A stretch of DNA of 64,000 nt from Brachionus plicatilis (Eukaryota; Rotifera; Eurotatoria; Ploima; Brachionidae). The DNA lies in the NCBI GenBank assembly GCA_010279815.1, contig QEOQ01000226.1, positions 1,641,024 through 1,705,023 of the forward strand, read 5' to 3'. Positions 33,118 to 42,002 of this stretch are shown piece by piece. The first letter of the stretch is position 1. Each line of letters starts with the position of its first letter. Position numbers and translations under genes: made by a program. The notes beneath the pieces are model-generated. The model searched no databases and was not told the DNA's origin. It worked only from the letters and a program-made list of their open reading frames with translations.

Positions 33118-33663
33118 GCATCTTGAAGTTGATGATTAATTCAAAATATCATTTTAATTCAAAAAGTTTGTCTTTAGATATTAAACTAAATCTTTTATTT
33201 AATTTAAATAATTGTAATGTAACATGCTTTACATGCAATGTAGATTTTGAAAATAAAAAAAAATTGAAAAAATATTTTCTCAGTCCATTGATAAACGATT
33301 TTAATATTTAAATGTATTAACTGATTTTTTGTAGAGTTTATTTGAGATTTTTTATTTCAAAAGTATTTGTAATAGCATTCACAATTAAATTTAAAAAAAA
33401 ATTCAAATAAAAAATTCCAAATTAATAATAAAATGAAAATAAAATTTTACAAAAAATCAGCTAACTAAATTGAAAATCGATTTTATTATTGGATTGAGAA
33501 AATGTTTTTTCAATTTTTTCTTATTTTCTAAATCTACATTGCATGTAAATCATGTTACATTAAAATTTAAATAAAATCAAAGATTTAGTTTAATATCTAA
33601 AGACAAACTTTTTGAATTGAAATGATATTTTGAATTGATCATCAACTTCAAGATGCCTAAAAA
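33118..33663. mobile_element. Foldback element (~190 bp arms)
   Basis: 33118-33308 and 33470-33663 are near-identical inverted copies. Each arm includes GGCATCTTGAAGTTGATGAT, AGTTTGTCTTTAGATATTAA and ACATTGCATGTA. The short ORF in one arm is an artefact. It sits within the piggyBac-like region. Confidence 0.85.
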
Positions 33664-33835
33664 AAAACGTTTTACTTTTCATCCTTAATTTATTTTTGAT
33701 AATTGAAGGATTGAATTTCTAAAAAAAATTTGCTATATAAATCGATTAAAAATTATTGATTAAAAGATGAGTTTTTAGGAATTTAATTTTATTAATTATT
33801 CACCTGAACTGAACAACGAATTAGAATAAATAAGC

Positions 33836-33912
33836 GATGATGAATTCGATTATGTTAAGCCGCCATTAGAAGATTTGGTTTGTGGTTTCGAAACTTCGAA
33901 TTTGATTGATTC
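33836..33912 (+). pseudogene. Possible piggyBac transposase N-terminal scrap
   Basis: The frame SDDEFDYVKPPLEDLVCGFE continues TSNLIDSPIIRK. An acidic N-terminal stretch like this is common in piggyBac transposases. It has no start and is preceded by a stop. The assignment rests mainly on the neighbouring scrap at 34219. Confidence 0.35.
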
Positions 33913-33929
33913 TCCGATAATTAGGAAAG

Positions 33930-34000
33930 TTTTTTTATTATTATTTATTCAATAAACGCCTTGTAGGCGATGTAAAAAAAAATAAATAAATAAAATAAAG
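33930..34000. repeat. Hairpin plus TTATT tail (retroposon 3' end type)
   Basis: TTATTATTATTTATT followed by ACGCCTTGTAGGCGATGT. Same arrangement as at 26187-26262. Confidence 0.5.
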
Positions 34001-34218
34001 TAATTAAACAATTAGGACAAAAAAAAATTGTAAGACAAATGAAGAGTACTTTTCCATAGCGAATTATAAATGTTCATAAATTTTTTTTTCTTTAATTTTC
34101 TTAAATTATTATTCAAGTTTTTAGTTTGTAAAAATTCTATTTTATAGTGTTTTTTTTTTTTTGAAAATTTATTATACACTAATAAAAGAATAGCTAAAAA
34201 AGAAAATTTATATCCGAA

Positions 34219-34341
34219 ATGGAGTTGAAATCCTTAATTGGTTTATTGTTGTTATTCGGAGTAACTGGGAAAAATGAGGTCGAAGTCAACCAAATGTGGT
34301 CTTGTGAGTCATTTCATCAATGCTGGGTCAAAAATGATCCA
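34219..34341 (+). pseudogene. piggyBac transposase fragment
   Basis: The first 30 codons read MELKSLIGLLLLFGVTGKNE, then VEVNQMWS, matching the family pattern E-(L/I)-K-x-(L/F)-I-G-L-L-L-L-x-G-V ... (L/M)-W-S of piggyBac transposases. Similarity ends near codon 34. The rest of the 77-codon frame is A/T-rich read-through. The DDD catalytic core is absent. Confidence 0.65.
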
Positions 34342-34451
34342 TTAAATACTTCAATCAGACAATACTATTTATTACTTCATTTTGCTATTATATTATTAAT
34401 TATTTCATTTTATTTACTTATTATTTTACTTCGAAAATGGTTTAATCTTTA

Positions 34452-34880
34452 ATGTTTGAATTACAAAATGTATCCTCTGTTGAAATAAAATTGAAAAAGT
34501 GCAATGTTTCAAATATTTTTTTCAGTAAAAAATAAAAAAATTATTTTAAGGTAATATTGCAAGCATGAAAAGCTTTCTTTTTTTATACAAATTTTAACTT
34601 TGGGTTTGTGATATGATGATCCTTAAGATAATATTTTTAGTTTAAAAAACTATCTACGCTCTGTTTTCCATTTTTTATAAATTGAGGGTTTCACTAAAGT
34701 GAAAATTTATAAAGAAAAAAACAAAGTTTTTGTCGGCTAGGTGAACTATGGTTTATAACCATCTGGAACAATACTCTATCTCAGGTTTCGTGAACTATTA
34801 AATCACCCTAATCTCAAAATTGTTCACCTAATTTGAAATTTTTTCATCTATTTAGAAAAATAACAAAATGTAATAATAAA
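34452..34880 (+). repeat. Dispersed repeat copy B, with an inverted partial copy downstream
   Basis: Direct relative of 598-1045. Its first ~160 bp (GTTTGAATTACAAAATGTAT) recur inverted at 34970-35135, so 34450-35135 forms an imperfect palindrome around a C-run (CAAGCCCCCCCCC at about 34919). The two termini suggest one inverted-repeat element. Confidence 0.7.
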
Positions 34881-35135
34881 AAAATTCCACAAACAAGTCA
34901 CGGAGGGGCGTGACAACAAGCCCCCCCCCTTTTATTTTTAAAAATTAAATAAAGAATTTTCAATATTTTTACAAATTTCTAAATAAAAATTAAACTTATT
35001 CTTTTTCACTAAAGAGTTTAATTTAAAATATGAAAATGCTTAGAATATTAACTTTAAATTATTTTTTTATTTGAAACATCGCACTTTTTTAATATTATTT
35101 CAACATTGGATACATTTTGTAATTCAAACACAAAA

Positions 35136-35970
35136 AATTAAACCATATCCTAATCAGCCTATTTTTTAGCAAAAGAAAAAAATTTAAAATTTGGTGCTTT
35201 ATTTTGTCTTGTTTAATTCTAAAAAGAAATCAAAGATCAAATTAGATAAAATAGTTTGACAAATCTTTTAGGTTTTTATTTAAAAAATATGCAATAGGTT
35301 GATTCTAATTACGCAAAATTCAGTAAATTTTCATGAAAACATTTTTTGGGTAAAATTTATTTATTCATTAACAAATTTTTTTACTATTTTTAGCCCACTT
35401 TTACTATTTAATAAAATTAAGTAAAAATTTTCTTTAACTTTTACATTTTTAGAAGTGTTTTAAATTTTTTTATTCCTTTTTTAGTGCTTGAAAACGGAAC
35501 GGTGGTGTGATTGACGATGACATTTTCTTAATGCTTGAATCAACTTTACCAAATTAAAAAAGTTCCAAAAACTAATATTTATTATATTGTAGCTATTTTT
35601 TAAGTATTTGTTCAAATCAACAATATTCGTCAATGCCGCCGTCACTTCGTTTCCCAATACAAATCAAAGGTTCAATTTCATTTTTCGTAATATGAAATAA
35701 AATTATTCTAAAAGTTATTAAGACGGAAAATCTTAATTCCTTAATTCAATACCAAGATTATTTCAGATTTATAAAAAATATAATTAAATTTTCAAAAACT
35801 AAGATTACTTTATATTTCAGATTAATCTTTTTATACATTAATTAACGAAAATAACGTGGAATTACGAAAATTTCAGATATTTCGTTAATTCTTTATTTTC
35901 GAATTTTTGCCAAAAAAAACAAAATAATTCAATAATTTTTCAAAAAATGACATTTTGATTGAAATGTGAA
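35136..35970. other. Intergenic, nothing recognised
   Basis: A/T-rich, without coding or paired repeats. Confidence 0.35.
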
Positions 35971-35977
35971 AACTTAG

Positions 35978-36364
35978 AACATTAAGGCAAGTTTATGATC
36001 AATTTTTAATACTCAAAATGATCAAATCAAGCTTAAACTATTAAATAAATTGTTAATTCTTATTAGAAATAATGCAGAGATGCATTATGGATTTAACAAA
36101 CTAAGTTAAATAAAAAAATAAACTCTGCAATATCAAAATGCACATTACAGAGTGCACACCATAGAAATGATGCTATTTTAAGTGGATAATTTTTTGCAGA
36201 CTTTTGCTGATTTTACCTTTAGATTTAATAAAGTATGTTAAAACCGAAAATTTAACTCTGCACTAAATCTATTAGAAAATTAAAATTTATTTTATAGTTT
36301 TAGTTTGATTTGATCATTTGAGCATCAAAAATTGATCATAAACTACAACTTGCCCACATTAACT
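35978..36364. mobile_element. Palindromic MITE related to 4240-4766
   Basis: Left ACATTAAGGCAAGTTTATGA and right, on the reverse strand, AATGTGGGCAAGTTGTAGTT. Both continue with TTTATGATCAATTTTT and AATGATCAAATCAA. The interior carries CTCTGCA and TGCAGAG words also found in MITE family B. Confidence 0.7.
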
Positions 36365-36568
36365 AAAAAAACGCAAAAATCAAAATTGAAAAATAGGCTT
36401 TATTTTTGAAATTTTTAGAGAACTTAAATTGATAAAAATTGATAAAATTTTTCACCAGAAGTAATTAAAAAGGCCGTAAACAAACTTCTTTCTTCAAGCT
36501 CACATGGTTTCATTTCATTGTTTTGAGCTATTCAAAGATTTTTAAATAAAACGACTATTGAAAATGAA

Positions 36569-36693
36569 TGGAAGACAGATATTGTTAACTTTTATTTAAA
36601 AAAGGGAGTAGATCAGGCATTAATAATTACCATGGAAAATCAGTCCTTTCACAAAAGTTTTTGAAAAGATTTTAGCAAAACAAATATCGTAAA
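36569..36693 (+). pseudogene. Decayed LINE reverse transcriptase remnant
   Basis: EWKTDIVNFYLKKG resembles the first reverse transcriptase block. After a frameshift, NNYHGKSVLS and then PFTKVFEKILAKQIS match the following NYRPISLLS...KxFEK block. At least two frame changes in 40 codons show an old, inactive copy. Confidence 0.65.
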
Positions 36694-37020
36694 AGTGAGT
36701 AGAATCAATCAGTTGTCAGAATATTGCAAATTTTAGGGTCAGTTTAGAAGATTTTCATATTTTTTTTTAATTTTTAGCTTAGACTATTGTAAACAGAAGT
36801 TTCATAATTATTTTGAAAAAAAAAATGGTACAATTAGTTTAATCACCTTTTATTTTATAAGTCATTGATTGGTTTTACCCCAATACTACGGGTAAAAGAA
36901 AAAGCACCATTAAACAGGAAAAAAAAAATCTAAATACAAGAACTATAAATTTCAAACAAATATAAAGAAAATGAGGTTAAAAAAACCGACATAGTAAAAA
37001 GGAACTAAAAGATGGTTCGA

Positions 37021-39978
37021 TGTAAAAAAATCCGGTTTGAAAAAAATCTGGTTGAAAAAAATTCGCTGACAAAAATCTGTTTAGAAAAAAATCAGGTGGA
37101 AAATAATCCGGTCTGAAAAAAATCCAGTAGAAAAAAATCCAGTGGAATATTATCCGTTTTATAAATTTAATTGATATGCTAATTACGCATAAATTATAAT
37201 TGATTTATTAAATTAGGCTTAATATATATTTTAAAAATTAATCTTAAATAATTTGCTTTATAAAATACCTAAGTTCTAAACCCTTGACTAAATTACCCTA
37301 ATCCAATGCCCTGTTTCTATAAAATGGCTTTGAGAATTAACCTAATATTTGGAAAAAAATCGAACAAGAATACCCTATCTTTAGTTACCTAAACGATGAA
37401 AAAACATCGTCACAGTATAAGGCAGTTAAGTTTAAAATAGCTGAGGCCAATAAAGACGCTAGCATTAGATGGAGATGCTGCGTATGTAGTGCAACAATAA
37501 TAACGAAAGATGATCAAGTCTCGAAGAATCAAAACGATAAGCACCAGTCCGTGAAATGCGTCGAAATGTTTCCAGTTCAAATGGAATGTATTCGAGAAAA
37601 TGAGCACTTGAAACATCTAGCTAAAACTTGCGACGAATTTAAATTTGTTGAGCAGTACAAACTTTGCTTGAGAAGATTGCAATTAAAGTTTGAAAATCGA
37701 GCCGTTGCTGATTTTTGGGTCATAGAAGTTACAGCAAAAAACTGCTGTAGCAAAATAAGGTCAAAAAGAAAAGTTTCTGAACCGAAAACGCCTCGTCAAC
37801 TAACGTTCACAGACGACCAAAAATTTATCACAGTGAATAATTCAAAAAACAAGTATTTTTACGTTACGACAATCAGAACAAAAATGGGGACCGAATCGCG
37901 ATTTTTTATTCAGATCCTTCCGCCGAACTCTTAGAGCAAGCAGAAGAATACCACTTAGATGGAACCTTCAAGTATTGCCCAAAGCTGTTTTATCAAGTTG
38001 CAACCCTACACTGAGTAAACAAAAATCAGGTTTTAGCTTCAGCATTTTTATTTCTGCAAACAAAAGCGGCTGATACATACGTCCAAGCGTTGCAGCATAT
38101 CAGAAATAACTGCTTAAACAAGAACTTAAAACGTGTTCTTGTAGATTTTGAATCATCATTAATGATTAGCGTAAATACAGTTTTCAAGGACGTAGAAATC
38201 AAGGGCTGCTGGTTTCATTTTAGCCAAGAAGTGAAAAGGAAACTGTTTTCGTTCGGACTAAAAGCACGTTACAACAATGACTGGGATTTTCGATTTTGGG
38301 TGATTGGGAAGATTTCTCGTTTTGCCGTTAATACCGCTCGATCATCTCGAAAGCGCGTTCGAAATTATTATTGATCAAATGCCTAATTCAGACGAATTAA
38401 GCATTACCAAATTCGTAAAATACTTTATCAAGCAATGGATTAATGGTCAGTTTTCACCAACAATTTGGAACCATCATCAAACTGATAAGCGTCGCACTAA
38501 TAACGATGTAGAAGGTTTTCATTCAGGTTTAGCGAAATCAAGTTTGAACGTTCATCCAAAAGTAGATGAAATGATTAAGCAAATAAAATTAATTGATGGT
38601 AAATCTCGCGATTCGTTTTACAAAGCTCAATCAAGTTCTACAGATCAACTTCAGAAACAAAAAGAGTTTAACAAAAACTTAAATATCGAACTTGTTCACC
38701 AAGAGAATTATTGTAAAGAAATTACTTTTGAACAATACTTCGAAAAACTTGCACACCAGATTCTAAATCAATACGAGACAGTGTTGGGCAAAACCGAAAA
38801 TTTGAATATCGAAGAGATTGAGAGCCTAACCAATGATGAAATGTCTAATTTAAAGTTTAAAACTGATAAGTTAGTTAATACTTATAAAGAAGCAAACTTC
38901 ATCAAGATTTTTGACAAAATTTTTGGCAAAAAGTATGAGTTAGTTGGGAATGAGATGAAACAAGATGAAGATGAACCGGCAATTACTGTAAAGACTAGAG
39001 CAATCAAACGAAAGGTCAACCAAGAGGCTACCGTAATGTCAAAGAAATTGTGCGTCAAAGTTAAACAAGAAATGATTTCAGCTAATTCAATCGAAAATCC
39101 AATTATTTTGAATGCAACAGATACAGAATTAGTTAAAAATGGTGATACCCTTTGTTTATCCGAAACTACTTGGCTTAGAAGTTCGCATATTGATCACGCT
39201 TTAGATTTTTTAAACTACCAATTCAATCGACCCTATCAAGAGATTTCATATTGGCCAACATGGAAACTTCAAAAATTGTTTGGTGAAGCAGTTGAAGTAT
39301 GTATCGATCCAAATGCCGATCATGTATTTATACTCAACGTCAATAACATGCATTGGATTCTGTTAAAAAACGTTTACCCTTACAGATGGCACCAATCGGA
39401 TCAATCAATACAAAGCACAATACAATGGTTTATTTACGACAGTATGAACAATCAAAACAATGCAGTCGCTGCGAAACCCGTTCTAAAGTTTTTGTATCCT
39501 GAAAGAGGTAATCAGTACGTGACAATGGTAAGAGTTATACCTCAAGTTGGAACAAATGACTGTGGTCTTTTTAGCTTAGCTTATGCTTACGACTTATCTC
39601 GAAAAATTGATCCATCAAACTTAAAATATAACCAGAAATTTATGAGATTTAATTTTAACAGTTATTTGCAAAATAATTTTTTAAATGAGTTTGAATTGTG
39701 GTCTGCTCGAGAAGAACCGCGAGAATTATTAGATTTGATAGTTAAATTTTCTTTTTTTTATATTCGCATAAATTATCTTAATTTTTCTCAATAAACTATT
39801 ATAAAAAAAATTATTGGCTATTTTTTATTTTTTCTTAAAACCGGTTAAATTTCCCCTGATTTTTTTCGGACCGGATTATTTTCCACTTGATTTTTTTCAA
39901 AACAGATTTTTTTCGACTGAACATTTTTCGACCGGAATATTTTCTAACCTAATTTTTTTCTACCGGGTTTTTTTTACA
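37021..39978. mobile_element. MULE-type DNA transposon with FLYWCH, transposase and Ulp1 domains
   Basis: Inverted ends of about 150 bp are built from repeated AAAAAAATCCGGT-like words. The left starts TGTAAAAAAATCCGGTTTGA; the right, on the reverse strand, starts TGTAAAAAAAACCCGGTAG. The single coding region is on the + strand. No clear 9-bp target duplication is seen (left flank ATGGTTCGA, right flank AATTACCCT). Confidence 0.8.
37341..39794 (+). pseudogene. MULE transposase fused to a C48 (Ulp1-like) cysteine protease
   Basis: In order: FLYWCH-type zinc finger (YLNDEKTSSQYK ... IRWRCCVCSATI ... KHQS, 37383-37545). Then a transposase core with first Asp in EYHLDGTFKYCPK (37950-37990), second Asp in VLVDFESSLM and C-x-F-H in GCWFHF (38130-38220), and Glu in TNNDVEGFHSG. 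Then a basic linker (IKRKVNQEATVMSKK). Then a protease domain at 39130-39720. In the last frame (38304-39794, 496 codons) protease residues H350 (NNMHWILL), D379 (FIYDSM), Q414 and C420 (QVGTNDCGLF) form a complete Ulp1-type set. Breaks: a frameshift near 37890, a TGA at about 38012, and a frameshift near 38305. Thus the transposase is broken, but the final frame with Glu and protease is open. Integration and SUMO/ubiquitin-like deconjugation are inferred family roles. Confidence 0.8.
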
Positions 39979-40076
39979 AATTACCCTAAAAGATACTGCA
40001 CAAAAAAAGAAAACAAATTTTTTGCTCATTTTGACATCAATATCTTTAAAAAAAAGGTGAATAATTGACAATGCAC

Positions 40077-41732
40077 CTGAGTTGTTTAAAAGCCCAAAAA
40101 AAAGTCCAAGTAAAGACTTTTTTTTTAAATTTACTAGATTAGGCTTCATATCAAAAAATTTATATATTCTTGGGTTGTCTAATGCAATAGATTTGCCAAT
40201 TCAAAATTTTAAAGCCAAGACTTGGACTTATGAATGAAAATTTTAAATAAAAAAGTCCGGACTTGGATTCAACTTTAGTGCATGATATCGATGTATATCG
40301 ACACTCGATATTATCTATAAACATTATCTAATAATATCGATATTCAAAAAAAAAAAAAAAAATTCGATAATTTATCGATATGATAAATTATTATCGGTAA
40401 ATATCAAAGTAATTTTATAATATCGATAAATTACCGATTTCAAATATAAATATCAATATTATATCGATACGAAAAATTTTTATCATATTTTTTTCGATAT
40501 TAAATCAAAATATCAAATAATTTCGATAATTTTAACTCATAAAAAATTTAAATAAAAAATTAAATTTTTTAAACTTAAAATCTAAAATCGAGTTTTTGTC
40601 AAGTTTTTTAAAAGATAGTTGAAAGATTCCAATCTAATTTTTACATAATTTTTAAAAAATGTTTAAAACAAAAAATATTCACTCTTCTTTTGAATTTTAA
40701 AAAATGATTTACACAAATAAATAATAACGTAATTGCTCGATTTTAGTGACATGTCACTCTATTTATAGTGACATTTTGAAACCTTAAAGTAAAATATGGA
40801 AACTAACTAGGAAATTCTCAGGTAAACATTTTTTCAATTTATAATAAATAATAAGTTTCTTATTAAAATTGTATAGAATATTGAACGCCTATGTCGTCGG
40901 GCAACATCTGAAGGTGTGGATGGCTAAGTCAGCCGTGTAAGTCGGTAAGGTCAGACCGGTCGGCCGGTTAGATCGGATGGGTCGGCTTGGTTGGCCAGAT
41001 GGATAACCGAATATGTCGTTCATATTCAATGGAATTCAAAAGAGCCGCAATTAGCCATTACGAGACATAGAAAATTTTAACTTAAAGTTTTATCCTTAAA
41101 TTTTATGCATTTGATTGATGTTTTTAAAAGGGATTGATTGTTTTAATTGTTAACTAAACACGCCTTTACATCAGAAACTTAAATCAATTAATCAATTAAT
41201 TTTTTTACTTAAAGTTCAAGAAATTCAAAACTTTAGTGCTATCTGAATTTCACATTTTGACTCAAAAATGCGTAATCTTAGCCCTCAAAAACCCCAAAAA
41301 AATATTTTTTTTGAAGGAGACAAAAAAAAAATTATTCTTCAATTAACCATGGTTCTAAAATTTATTATTCATTACCTAAATCGATAATCTCAAAATTCAA
41401 AAATTTTAAAATTTTAGATATACTACATATTGAATTATTTAATCGGTTAATCTCGATATTTAATCGATGAAGTAAGATACTTTCAATAAAATATTGATAT
41501 TAATATTTCATTTCAATATTTGATCGAAAATATTTTTTTCTCTATCGATAAAATATCAGTATAACTTAAAAATATTCATATTCGACTGATAGATTAGAAT
41601 GCAATCGATAAGTTTTACAAAAAAAAAATCAATATCGATACCTAATTTATCGATATTTCTATCGATAATTTAATATCGATTTTTAAACCATGCACTACTC
41701 AACTTGAGACTTGTGACTTTTAAACAACTCTG
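40077..41732. mobile_element. hAT-type element with perfect 8-bp target duplication
   Basis: Flanked by the perfect octamer CAATGCAC at 40069-40076 and 41733-41740. Ends are CTGAGTTGTTTAAAAG and, on the reverse strand, CAGAGTTGTTTAAAAG. Subterminal AAGTC/GACTT words fill both ends (left to ~40275, right from ~41700). Inside these are two zones dense in ATCGATA/TATCGAT (40280-40510, 41430-41690). A G+C-richer centre (40890-41030) has GGTCGGCCGG-like repeats. No transposase is visible, so it is non-autonomous. The 15869 and 23025 MITEs are probable deletion relatives. Confidence 0.85.
40890..41035. repeat. G+C-rich GGTCGG imperfect repeat inside the hAT element
   Basis: TAAGTCGGTAAGGTCAGACC, GGTCGGCCGGTTAGATCGG and ATGGGTCGGCTTGGTTGGCC are variants of one short unit. 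The foldback centre at 12190-12335 has similar GGTCAGCTTGACGGTCAA words, in a setting that also has CAGACTTG ends. Confidence 0.55.
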
Positions 41733-42002
41733 CAATGCACTTATAAATTCATGCTTTACTGTTTGGCAAGAATGTGCAGATCTAAAGAAGTAATAATATT
41801 TCGGAAATTATTATTTAGACTTTAAAAAATCACACACTTGAAGTTAAAAAATAGAAAGTTTAATTGAACAATTTGAAAACATAAGCCTAGATTTGGTTAT
41901 TTCCTCTCGGAAAAAAAAAAAGATGGGTCTAAAAGTTTTTTACTCCTTGATGAAAAGAAAGCAGGTTTATGCTCGATTTGAAGTTCAATTATCGCAGATA
42001 AT

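Larger units (their letters stand above)
32965..34341. mobile_element. Degenerate piggyBac-like element (candidate)
   Basis: The left end TTAACCCTTATCCGTCG is followed by CTGGGTCAAAAGTGACCC, a subterminal palindrome seen in many piggyBac elements. The right end reads CTGGGTCAAAAATGATCC then ATTAA. TTAA flanks both proposed ends (32961-32964 and 34342-34345). Two transposase scraps in the same orientation lie inside. A foldback (33118-33663) has inserted into it. Confidence 0.5.

Noticed and set aside
33123..33311. 62-codon ORF with two cysteines
   Set aside because: It lies in one arm of an inverted repeat and is not kept in the other arm's reading frames.
39814..40068. 84-codon Phe-rich ORF
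   Set aside because: It is translation of the right terminal repeat of the 37-40 kb MULE (T-rich CCGG words), not a protein.
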